In this document: positions 55,078 to 62,902 of the stretch, piece by piece | How positions within the stretch are numbered: position 1 is the stretch's first letter | Layout: each line of letters opens with the position of its first letter | Assembly (NCBI RefSeq): GCF_013378445.1 | Contig: NZ_JABXYK010000010.1 | Location: 1 to 64,000, forward strand | Source of the DNA: Mycoplana rhizolycopersici | Lineage (GTDB): Bacteria; Pseudomonadota; Alphaproteobacteria; Rhizobiales; Rhizobiaceae | Length of the DNA: 64,000 bases | Direction: 5' to 3' | The notes under the pieces: model-generated | Told to the model about the DNA's origin: nothing | What the model saw: the letters and a program-made list of their open reading frames with translations, nothing else | Databases searched by the model: none | Translations under genes and position numbers: made by a program

Positions 55078-55612
55078 TTTCAAAGCATCGTAGCGCAAGG
55101 GCGAAGACGTCGTTGGCGGACGCGGCGGCACGTTCGATGTCAAAATCGCGGGCACCGTCCAAGAGTAGGAGAAAAGACCGCCACTGCGCTATGTCATTCG
55201 ACATATGGTCCAGATGACGGGCGCCGAAGTCTCCATCCAATCCGAGCGCGGCCGCCCGTTGGCGCAGCACCTGCGCACCAAGTGTGGAGCCTTCGAGGAC
55301 GTAGAGAGCGCCGAGCAAGGCGCTGAGATTGGTCAGCTCGACATCCGCCTTTCGATCGCGTGTCGCAGGCAGGCCCAGATCCTTCGCATCCTGCGCGAGT
55401 TGGTCTACGATCCGTGTCGGCCGCCAGTTCCACCCTTCCGGCCAGGCGATATCCTGCAAAGCTCTGTCCATGGCTGCCCGGAATGCGCCGAGACACGCGA
55501 CATAGCGGCGATAGTCGGCAAGGGTGGCAAGTACGCCGACAGCCGCATCCAGGCGCTCGTGCCCCTGGCGCGTGCGGCTTCTCAGATCAAAGCGTCTTCC
55601 GCTGTGCGCCAT
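55055..55612 (-). CDS. bphO: Biliverdin-producing heme oxygenase
   Basis: 185 aa from ATG 55612 (GAGGGAGG upstream). It opens heme to biliverdin IXalpha, the chromophore of the next gene's product. The proximal heme ligand is His18 in RTRQGHERLDAAVG. LLGALYVLEGSTLGAQVLRQ (about residues 99-118) is the distal-helix region typical of BphO proteins. The 23-bp overlap with bphP couples chromophore supply and apoprotein synthesis. Confidence 0.92.
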   Translation of the reverse strand: MAHSGRRFDLRSRTRQGHERLDAAVGVLATLADYRRYVACLGAFRAAMDRALQDIAWPEGWNWRPTRIVDQLAQDAKDLGLPATRDRKADVELTNLSALLGALYVLEGSTLGAQVLRQRAAALGLDGDFGARHLDHMSNDIAQWRSFLLLLDGARDFDIERAAASANDVFALALRCFESELLVEH

Positions 55613-55971
55613 GCAGCCTCCCTCTTCAATTGCCGCGGCCGGTCGCGACCGTTCCCATCCCGCCACATCCCAAAATAGCGCGAAAAGGGGCAAGTCCGTG
55701 CGAGCGAACAGAATCTGAAGAAGAGGTACGGCGTTGCCCTCAACCGGACAAGGGCGCGTTCGGGAAATTTAGGCGGCGCCCGAAGGATCGCCTCGGCGTC
55801 AACGACGCGAAGCGGGAGGCGCTCGAACGGGCGCCTTCCCGCGGGGTGAGAGGGAACGGCGTTCAGCAGGCGACAGATGGGCCACGTTCGATGCAGGAGT
55901 GTTCTTGGCCAGATCGACCTGACCACTCCCGTTGCAACGGCGCGCGGCTCATCGTGTTTGCAGCCGCAAGG
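55613..55971. other. Intergenic, no gene recognised
   Basis: 359 bp between the end of the 2-hydroxyacid dehydrogenase operon (55972) and bphO, both on the minus strand. It should hold the bphO promoter. Open frames crossing it on either strand show no ribosome site or recognisable family. I see no strong repeat. Confidence 0.6.
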
Positions 55972-56949
55972 TCAGCTTGCCTTTCGAAGCAGTGAATAAA
56001 GGGGCTGCTGCCCGTTGAGAATGCGAATGACATCCTCGGCGGCCGTGGTCGCCATGCGTATGCGGGTCTCCATGACGCTCGTACCGAGATGGGGAGAAAA
56101 GGCGGTATTCTCCAGCTTCAGCAATTGGTTGTCGGGAGACACCGGCTCTTCCTCGAAGACGTCCAGTCCCGCTGCACCCAGCTTCCCCGTCGACAGGGCT
56201 TCGTAGAGCGCCTCTTCGTCCACGATGCCACCGCGGGCGGAAAGGACGATCACCGCCGTATCCTTCATCTTGGCGATCGCCTCGCGTCCGATCATGCGGC
56301 GCGTCTGATCCGTCAGCGCGCAGTTGATCGAGATGAAATCGGCGCGCGCGTAGAGTTCATCGAGCGTCACGAAGGTGGCGCCCAGTTCCTTCTCCGCGTC
56401 TGGCTGGCGCATGACGTCGTTGTAGAGCACTTCCATGTCGAAGCCGCGGGCACGCTTGGCCATGTGCTTGCCGATCTTGCCGAAGCCGATGATGCCGATC
56501 GTCTTGTAGGAGACGTCAAAGCCCATGAAGCGCTGCGCGACCCATGTGCCAGCTTCCGTCCACTGTCCGGAGCGGACGAACGCATCGGCATGGTGAAGCT
56601 TGCGCGCAGCGTTGATCATCAGACCGAAGGTGAGGTCGGCGATCGTGTGCGTGTGAACCGGGGTCACGGTGACCTCGACACCGCGCCGCTCCGCCTCGGC
56701 GATATCGATATTGTCGTAGCCGACACCACGCCGGGCGGCAATCTTCAGCTTCGGCGCGTGGTCGAACGCTTCCTTGTCCAGAATTTCTGTATGCCAGACG
56801 AAGATGACGCCGTCCGCGTCGCTGATCCCGTCCAGGAACTCCTTGCGTGTCAACGGCCGGCTGACGCCGCTGCAGGCGACCTCGATGCCAGCGTTCTCCA
56901 GGAGCGCGACGGCCTCTTTCTCCAGGGGTTGCGTAATGAAAACCTTCAT
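55972..56949 (-). CDS. D-isomer-specific 2-hydroxyacid dehydrogenase
   Basis: 325 aa. Rossmann motif GIIGFGKIGKHMAKRARGFD (about residues 152-171), VLSARGGIVDEEAL with the catalytic Arg, DVFEEEPVSP with Glu, and FSPHLGTSVMETR with His. Glyoxylate/phosphoglycerate-dehydrogenase class. Last gene of the six-gene operon led by the importer at 61134, 10 bp after the PCC-domain gene. GAGGAGG precedes the ATG. Confidence 0.92.
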   Translation of the reverse strand: MKVFITQPLEKEAVALLENAGIEVACSGVSRPLTRKEFLDGISDADGVIFVWHTEILDKEAFDHAPKLKIAARRGVGYDNIDIAEAERRGVEVTVTPVHTHTIADLTFGLMINAARKLHHADAFVRSGQWTEAGTWVAQRFMGFDVSYKTIGIIGFGKIGKHMAKRARGFDMEVLYNDVMRQPDAEKELGATFVTLDELYARADFISINCALTDQTRRMIGREAIAKMKDTAVIVLSARGGIVDEEALYEALSTGKLGAAGLDVFEEEPVSPDNQLLKLENTAFSPHLGTSVMETRIRMATTAAEDVIRILNGQQPLYSLLRKAS

Positions 56950-56959
56950 GGATGCCTCC

Positions 56960-57442
56960 TCAAGCAGCCGCCTGTATGGTGGTGACGATGACGCCCGTCT
57001 CCGGATCGCGACCGCGAACGATGTCGACGCCGTGAACCTCCGTCACGAACAGGTCGAGCGTGGTGAGCGTGATCGTGCCAGGCTCGATATGGCCGCCATA
57101 GATGACGTCGCCTTCACCGCTGATGACGGCATGATAGTGGATGTTGAGGCGCCCCGGAGCCTCGCCGGGGGATACCAGCCCTTGCCCCGTCAGCAGGCTG
57201 AACGGCCCCTCCATGATGAGTTGCGTGGTATAGCCGAGCTTCGGGTCAGGCTCGACGCGGCTGACATAGTGCAGCGCGACGCGCTTCAGGCTGCCGATGG
57301 TCGTGGTGATCTGTCCGCAGCTTATGCCATGCGCGATGCAGACTTCCTCGATCGACTGCAGGACGTCGCGGTTGGGATGGATCCGTGCGGCGACGACGCG
57401 CCCGCCCTGGCCGGCGGCGGAAGAAAAATGTGCCGATGTCAT
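56960..57442 (-). CDS. PCC (DUF296) domain protein
   Basis: 160 aa consisting of one PCC/DUF296 domain: HGISCGQITTTIGSLKRVAL (about residues 38-57), HYHAVISGEGDVIYGGHIEP (about 101-120) with conserved histidines that bind metal in solved bacterial members, then GTITLTTLDLFVTEV. In bacteria these stand-alone trimeric proteins have no settled function; in plants the domain joins AT-hook proteins. Here it is inside a catabolic operon, arguing for an enzyme or ligand-binding role. AAGGGAACG precedes the ATG. Confidence 0.85.
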   Translation of the reverse strand: MTSAHFSSAAGQGGRVVAARIHPNRDVLQSIEEVCIAHGISCGQITTTIGSLKRVALHYVSRVEPDPKLGYTTQLIMEGPFSLLTGQGLVSPGEAPGRLNIHYHAVISGEGDVIYGGHIEPGTITLTTLDLFVTEVHGVDIVRGRDPETGVIVTTIQAAA

Positions 57443-57462
57443 GTATCGTTCCCTTCGGGTGA

Positions 57463-58347
57463 TCAGATTGCCGCGACGATCGCTTCGACTTCCTGCAGGG
57501 AGAGCAGCCTGTAGGGATCGCGCTTCAGCAGCAGCGGCAGTTCGTGCATGGTGCGCGCGTCGTAGGTCGGGTTTTCGGTGGTCAACCAGTACCGCGTGCT
57601 CGGGATGAGCGTGACGGCGGGGTTGAAGGCCCAGGCGATGTCGAAGATCTTTTCGGGCGAGCGGCCGAGGAATACGATCTTCCCGTGCATCTGTCCGCGC
57701 ATCTGGAACGCCACCGGAACCGCCTCCTCGATATCCCAGCCGCGCTTGGCCATGGCCTTCAGGGCCGCTGCCCTGATCAGGTCCGGATGGGCCGAAGTCT
57801 CGACGTTGGCATGGATATGGACGACATCGGGATGCTCGTTGAGCTCGCAGTACTTCTGGAAGGCGGCGCTCTCGAAGTAGGCGTCGAGTTCCGCGCTCTC
57901 ATCCGCGTTCAGTTCGCTCTTGAACGGATACTTCGTGTAGAACTGGTCCATGTATTTCTGGCCCCAGTATTCCACATTGTGTTCGCGGCGGGCCGGTGCG
58001 AGAAGCGCGTCCCGCGAATATTTCCAGAGCAGGTCGAAGTGCGGCATGCCCTTGGGTTCGATGCCATGGATCGAACCCGAATCGGCGACCTGGCCCGAGG
58101 TGAATATTTCGATCTTGCGGTGGACGGGCCGGCCGATCTTGGCGAAATAGCCCTTCACGATCTCTTCCAGGCTGAGCGGGTGGATCTGCGTTTCGACATA
58201 GACATGTGCATGGTAGATCGGCTCGTCCGCAATGCTGAGGACGGCGAGCGCCTGCTGCCAATGCTCGGAGCGAAAGTAGCCTGCGATCGTTTCGACGAGA
58301 TCTCCGCCTTCCACGGTGATGTCCTTTGGTGCGACGTTGGTGTTCAT
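57463..58347 (-). CDS. Unrecognised protein with duplicated HxHx3ETx2HP motif
   Basis: 294 aa, not recognised. Two copies of a histidine motif stand out: YHAHVYVETQIHP (residues 45-57) and VHIHANVETSAHP (176-188), identical at His, His, Glu, Thr, His and Pro, 131 residues apart. The two halves therefore look like an ancient tandem duplication with one metal site each. The first copy vaguely recalls the HAHxY metal motif of DOPA 4,5-dioxygenases. No signal peptide. The ATG has a perfect AGGAGG 7 nt upstream. Lies between the importer permease and the PCC gene (20-bp gap), so it is probably an enzyme acting on the imported compound. Confidence 0.85.
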   Translation of the reverse strand: MNTNVAPKDITVEGGDLVETIAGYFRSEHWQQALAVLSIADEPIYHAHVYVETQIHPLSLEEIVKGYFAKIGRPVHRKIEIFTSGQVADSGSIHGIEPKGMPHFDLLWKYSRDALLAPARREHNVEYWGQKYMDQFYTKYPFKSELNADESAELDAYFESAAFQKYCELNEHPDVVHIHANVETSAHPDLIRAAALKAMAKRGWDIEEAVPVAFQMRGQMHGKIVFLGRSPEKIFDIAWAFNPAVTLIPSTRYWLTTENPTYDARTMHELPLLLKRDPYRLLSLQEVEAIVAAI

Positions 58348-58388
58348 TTCAATTCCTCCTGGAAACGGGATCCTGCCGCCGGCAGGGA

Positions 58389-59273
58389 CTAGGATTGCAT
58401 GGCCCATCGACGGACAGTGCGGTCTTCGAGCAACTTGAAGAGCACGCCCTCGACGAACAGGCCGATGAGGATGACGCTGAGGAGCCCGGCGAATACCGCC
58501 GGAATGTCGAGCATGTTCTTGCTCTGGAAGATGAACCAGCCTAGGCCGCCCTGCCCCGAGCTGACGCCGAAGACCATTTCGGCGGCGATCAGCGTGCGCC
58601 ACGCAAACGCCCAGCCGATCTTGAGACCGGTGACGATGCTCGGAAGTGCTGCCGGGATGAGGATGCGGCTGACGAACCGCCAGCCCTTCAGGCCGTAGTT
58701 CCGCCCGACCATGCGCAGCGTGCGCGACGTCGACTGGAAGCCGGAAAAAGTGTTCAGCGCCACGGCCCAGAGCACGGAATGGACGAGGACGAAAACCAGG
58801 CTGGACGCACCGAGACCGAACCAGATGAGGGCCAGCGGCAGAAGCGCGATCGCCGGCAGCGGGCTGAACATCGCGGTCAGCGTCACCATGACATCCTCGC
58901 CGAGCCTCGTGCTGATCGCCACCACCGTCAGCGCTGCGGCTGCGGCGATGCCGATGGCATAACCGATGAGCAGCACTTGCAGCGAAGCCCACACCCGCAT
59001 CAGGAGATCACCGCTCGCAAGGCCGGAAACGAGTGCGGACGCCGTTTCTCCGAACGTCGGAAACAGCAACGGATTTCCCACGCTGCGGCCGTATACTTCC
59101 CAGATTGCGGCCAGCACCAGAAGGATGAAGGCCTTGCGCACCGGGCCTGAGCCGTAGAGCTGCTCCCAGACTGTCAGCCTGCGCTCGACGATCCCGAAAG
59201 CTTCGGCGCTTGCCGGTTCGCGGCGAATCTCGGGGCGAAAATTATGAAGGTGCGTTGCGGTCGCGTCAGCCAT
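58389..59273 (-). CDS. ABC transporter permease, SsuC/TauC-like
   Basis: 294 aa, six membrane helices after a tail of about 45 residues. EAA-type loop near RTLRMVGRNYGLKGWRFVSR. The ATG at 59273 overlaps the ATPase stop by 8 bp. A longer reading to 59360 lies within the ATPase gene and is rejected. Single permease, so probably a homodimeric channel, unlike the two-permease system at 2679-5079. Confidence 0.92.
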   Translation of the reverse strand: MADATATHLHNFRPEIRREPASAEAFGIVERRLTVWEQLYGSGPVRKAFILLVLAAIWEVYGRSVGNPLLFPTFGETASALVSGLASGDLLMRVWASLQVLLIGYAIGIAAAAALTVVAISTRLGEDVMVTLTAMFSPLPAIALLPLALIWFGLGASSLVFVLVHSVLWAVALNTFSGFQSTSRTLRMVGRNYGLKGWRFVSRILIPAALPSIVTGLKIGWAFAWRTLIAAEMVFGVSSGQGGLGWFIFQSKNMLDIPAVFAGLLSVILIGLFVEGVLFKLLEDRTVRRWAMQS

Positions 59274-60099
59274 GGTGGCGGATCTCCTCGCTGGCCTTGT
59301 CGGCAAAAAGCATGTCGTGGATGTCGCGCTCGAGCGCCTTGCCCTTGGGGCCGGCGGCATCCGCCCGGCAGAGCCCGTTGAGTTCGGCCTTCACCTGGCC
59401 CGGATGCGGCGAAAGGAGGAGGATGCGATTACCAATCTTGATCGCCTCGGCGATAGAATGGGTGACGAACAGCACGGTGAAATGCGTGTCGTCCCACAAT
59501 TCCAGGAGTTCGTCCTGCATCTTGACGCGAGTCAGCGCATCGAGAGCGGCGAAGGGCTCGTCCATCAAGAGGATGTCCGGCTCCATCGCCATGCCGCGGG
59601 CGATTGCCACGCGCTGCTTCATGCCACCGGACAGCATGTGCGGATAATTGTCCGCAAACTTGGTCAGGTTGACCTTTTCGAGATAGTGGCGCGCCCGTTC
59701 CTCGGCTTCCTTCCGCGTCCTCACCTTGCCGGACTCCATGAGCGGAAACGTCACGTTCTGAACGACCGTCTTCCAGGGAAGGAGTTGATCGAATTCCTGG
59801 AACACCATCATGCGGTCAGGGCCGGGCTCGGTCACCTTGCGGCCGCGGAGCCTGATCTCGCCTTCGCTCGGCTTGTGGAATCCGCCGATCGACTTCAGCA
59901 GGCTCGACTTGCCGCAGCCGGAGGGTCCCAGCAAGACGAAGCGGTCGGCCTCGAAAACCTGGGCGCTGACCTTGTAGGTCGCCAGAATGGACAGGTGCCC
60001 GGCGGTATACTGAAGCGTGACGTCGCGAATATCGAGTATGGGCTCGGATGCGGCGACATCATCGACAAGCGTTTTCGGTGACGACATCATGACGTTCAT
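59266..60099 (-). CDS. ABC transporter ATP-binding protein, NitT/TauT family
   Basis: 277 aa. Walker A LLGPSGCGKSSLLKS near residue 57, signature MLSGGMKQRVAIARGM near 155, Walker B ILLMDEPFAALD, H-loop FVTHSIAEAIKIG. AGGAGG lies before the ATG. Second gene of the operon, 30 bp after the binding-protein gene. Confidence 0.93.
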   Translation of the reverse strand: MNVMMSSPKTLVDDVAASEPILDIRDVTLQYTAGHLSILATYKVSAQVFEADRFVLLGPSGCGKSSLLKSIGGFHKPSEGEIRLRGRKVTEPGPDRMMVFQEFDQLLPWKTVVQNVTFPLMESGKVRTRKEAEERARHYLEKVNLTKFADNYPHMLSGGMKQRVAIARGMAMEPDILLMDEPFAALDALTRVKMQDELLELWDDTHFTVLFVTHSIAEAIKIGNRILLLSPHPGQVKAELNGLCRADAAGPKGKALERDIHDMLFADKASEEIRHHG

Positions 60100-60129
60100 G
60101 GGAACCTCCTCATAGGGCGGCCGCAGCCA

Positions 60130-61134
60130 TCAGTTTGCTGCCGCGGCGCCGTCGAGCGACTGCAGGTCGGCAAAGAAAAAGTCGCGCCAGCTTTCCGGCT
60201 TCGTCTTGATGAGGCCGATCTTTGCCATGAAGGCGGCGGTCTGGTGGACGCCAAGCGGCATCGACTGGAAGACGTTGCCTTCCTCCTTGAATATCGCCGC
60301 CAGTTCCTCGGGCGTGAATTTCTCGCCGGTCGATGCCAGATAGAGTTCCGCCGCCTTCTCCGGATCGGAATTGATCAGGGCCTGCGCCTCGCCAAGCGCC
60401 GCGAGGAACACCTTGATCGCTTCCGGATTGGCGTCGTGATAGGCCGTCGTGGTGAAGGCGAGCAGGTTTGTCGTCGGACCTGCAACGTCGAGCGTCGTCA
60501 GCACCGCGTGCATGTTCGGATGTTTCAGGAGTTGCTGGTAGTATGGCGGGCCGGCGAACATCGCATCGGTCGGACCCTGCGGGTTCATCATCGACTGCAC
60601 GCCGTCGGCGAACCCCAGCTGCACCATCATGGGGTCGAACTTCGTCGGATCGCCGAACTCCTTGTCGAGCGCCATCTGCAGGTAGATCGCCTGGTTGGAC
60701 ACCTTGAGCGAGGTGACGGAGATACGGCTGGTATCCTTGAAATCCTGGAGAGCCTTGACGTCCGGATCCTTGCTGATCAGGACGCTCTTGGTGCCGCTGA
60801 CTGCAGCAACCGCCTTCACGTCACCGTTCGTACGTGACCACAGAAGCAGCGCGTTCGATACTCCGGCTGCGACAATGTCGACATTGCCGGAAAGGAGTGC
60901 GTCGGTGACCGCGCTGCCGCTCGGAAAGCTGACCATATCCAGCGTCAGCTCCTGCCCCGCCGCCTTTGCGTGCTTCTCCAGCAACTGGGCCTGCTTCATC
61001 ACGTGAATGGGTGCAAAGAGCACGCCGACGCCGCCTGCAATGCGCAACTGGGCCGCCTCGACCATGCCGGCCATGGCTGCGGACAGAGAGACAGCGAGAG
61101 CGGTCGATGCGAAAAACTTCTTCAGGGCGTTCAT
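60130..61134 (-). CDS. ABC transporter substrate-binding protein, NitT/TauT family
   Basis: 334 aa. Signal peptide residues 1-28 (KKFFASTALAVSLSAAMAGM, cleavage at VEA-A). The mature part is an NMT1/SsuA-like receptor with GSAVTDALLSGNVDIVAAGV near residue 72 and the hinge AGPPYYQQLL. ATG 61134 (GGGAGG upstream) is preferred to 61302. Leads the six-gene operon and is divergent from the LysR gene; the ligand is unknown. Confidence 0.91.
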   Translation of the reverse strand: MNALKKFFASTALAVSLSAAMAGMVEAAQLRIAGGVGVLFAPIHVMKQAQLLEKHAKAAGQELTLDMVSFPSGSAVTDALLSGNVDIVAAGVSNALLLWSRTNGDVKAVAAVSGTKSVLISKDPDVKALQDFKDTSRISVTSLKVSNQAIYLQMALDKEFGDPTKFDPMMVQLGFADGVQSMMNPQGPTDAMFAGPPYYQQLLKHPNMHAVLTTLDVAGPTTNLLAFTTTAYHDANPEAIKVFLAALGEAQALINSDPEKAAELYLASTGEKFTPEELAAIFKEEGNVFQSMPLGVHQTAAFMAKIGLIKTKPESWRDFFFADLQSLDGAAAAN

Positions 61135-61316
61135 GCGGTCCTCCCAACCAGCCATCAAACGGGGGAGACTGCGTGGCTGCCGAACTCCTCTTCGGCATGG
61201 TCCAGCACGGACGTCCGCCCCTGCTTGCAATCTCATGATGGAAGGAGTATCGCGGACACATCGATGACGTCCAATGGATAATTTTCCAAATTCGATAACC
61301 AACAGGAATTGGTTCT

Positions 61317-62207
61317 TTGAATGAACGCGACCTCAGATATCTTGTCGCCATCAGCGAATGCGGCAACCTGCGCCTCGCCTCGGCCCGCCTGAACATCACC
61401 CAGCCGGCGCTGACGAAGTGCATCATGCGCATGGAGGAGGAGACCGGAACGAAGCTCTTTCAGCGCAAGGGGCGCCTCATCGTTCCGACGTCCGTCGGCA
61501 ACGTCCTCATCCGCAGGGCGCGCACCATCATCCAGTCGATCGACGAGACACAAAGGGAGATTCATGACTACGTGAACGGTTCGCGCGGACACGCGCGCCT
61601 CGGCGTGGTGGCGACGATCACCGAATTCCTGATGCCCGACATCCTCAACGATCTCACGCGTTCCAATCCGAACGTCACCTTGAAGCTGACGGTGGGCATG
61701 ACCGATTTCCTGTTGGACAATCTCAGGCGTGACGAACTCGATGTCGTCATCAGCCCGGTTTATGAAAGCGATGAGTTCGATTGTCTGCCGATCATGAAGG
61801 ATCAGGTGGTGATTGTCGCGAGCCGCGATCACCCGCTTGCCGGCCGGCCGGCTTCGCTGGAGGAATTGAAGGAATACAAATGGATACTGCCGCAGTCGAG
61901 CGTTGGGCTGCGCGTCTGGCTGGAGCGGGCATTCGAACGTCTGTCGCTGCCGCCGCCGCAGGTGCAGGTCGAAATCAACTCCCTTCCACTGATGCCGAAG
62001 CTGATCGCACGCACGGACCTGCTAAGCTTCACCTCACGCCAGAACCTGACGCGCACCAATGGTGGGGAAAACTTGGTCGAGCTGGCGTATCCCGACATCA
62101 CATGGGAGCGGCACTTCGGCATCTTCACGCGCAAGGGCGGCTACATTCCCACTGCGAGCCAGGTTCTCGTCGACCGCATCATCCAGGCGACGGCAAACGT
62201 TGACTGA
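61317..62207 (+). CDS. LysR-family transcriptional regulator
   Basis: 296 aa, TTG start at 61317 (an in-frame stop lies 20 bp upstream and no ATG is available; AGGAA precedes). HTH residues about 4-60: RDLRYLVAISECGNLRLASA, ITQPALTKCIMRMEEETG. Effector domain from 92. Paralogue of the LysR at 48093. Divergent from the importer operon 182 bp away, which it probably controls. Confidence 0.9.
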   Translation: MNERDLRYLVAISECGNLRLASARLNITQPALTKCIMRMEEETGTKLFQRKGRLIVPTSVGNVLIRRARTIIQSIDETQREIHDYVNGSRGHARLGVVATITEFLMPDILNDLTRSNPNVTLKLTVGMTDFLLDNLRRDELDVVISPVYESDEFDCLPIMKDQVVIVASRDHPLAGRPASLEELKEYKWILPQSSVGLRVWLERAFERLSLPPPQVQVEINSLPLMPKLIARTDLLSFTSRQNLTRTNGGENLVELAYPDITWERHFGIFTRKGGYIPTASQVLVDRIIQATANVD

Positions 62208-62276
62208 CGGGCGGGCCTGTGCCGGGTTGCATCGAGAGCCGCCTCGCCCGACGACGAGAGCGGCCGCCTTCCTGGT

Positions 62277-62304
62277 GGCGCCCTCTGGCCTCTTGAGAGG
62301 CGCC
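62277..62304. terminator. Hairpin between convergent lysR and flavin reductase genes
   Basis: GCGCCCTCT pairs with AGAGGCGC apart from a one-base bulge, loop of about 8 nt. It lies in the 158-bp gap between two converging genes and may serve both. Confidence 0.4.
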
Positions 62305-62365
62305 GGCAATCCGACCCGGTTAAGCCCCGCGCTGGCAGCCTGCAATTGAAGGCTCCCGGGCGGGG

Positions 62366-62890
62366 TTAGCGGTGCAAGACCTGGCTATTGTTCCAGGCAA
62401 CATACCGGCGGGAGCAATAGAGCAAGGCGGCTTCCTGATCGCTCCTGCGGACGCTGATGACGCGGCCGAACAGAACGCGATGCGTACCTTCATCGAAGGC
62501 GCGCGTAAGCTCGCATTCGAAGCTCACCAGCGCATCCTCGAGCACCGGCGCATCGGTCTTGCCTTCCATCCATCGTCCGGCCGAGAAGCGCTCGGCCATG
62601 GAAGTCTTGCCGCCGAACAGGTTGGACAGGCTCTCATGGGAGGGCGAAAGCGTATTGACGCAAAAGAAGCGAGCGCGCTCGAAGGCGGGGAAACAGGAAC
62701 TCGTCCGGTTGATGCAGGCGAGCAAGGTCGCGGGTGCGTCGCTCACGCTGCACACGGCCGACGCCGTGAAGCCGAAGGGTCCGTCAGCCGCACGGGTCGT
62801 GACGATGTTTACCGCGGCCCCGAGGCGGGACATGCCGTTGCGAAAATCCGTGCTTTCCACGGTCTGGAAGTCATGCATCATCATACCCAC
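62366..62890 (-). CDS. FMN/FAD reductase of the HpaC-like flavin reductase family
   Basis: 174 aa (GTG at 62890 after GAGGGG; ATG codons follow at 62884, 62881 and 62878). MSRLGAAVNIVTTRAADGPF (about residues 20-39) and GFTASAVCSVSDAPATLLAC are the flavin-binding strand motifs of the family. Supplies reduced flavin to the flavin-dependent monooxygenase encoded 12 bp upstream on the same strand, forming a two-component oxygenase. Confidence 0.92.
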   Translation of the reverse strand: MGMMMHDFQTVESTDFRNGMSRLGAAVNIVTTRAADGPFGFTASAVCSVSDAPATLLACINRTSSCFPAFERARFFCVNTLSPSHESLSNLFGGKTSMAERFSAGRWMEGKTDAPVLEDALVSFECELTRAFDEGTHRVLFGRVISVRRSDQEAALLYCSRRYVAWNNSQVLHR

Positions 62891-62902
62891 CTGCGCATCC
62901 CC

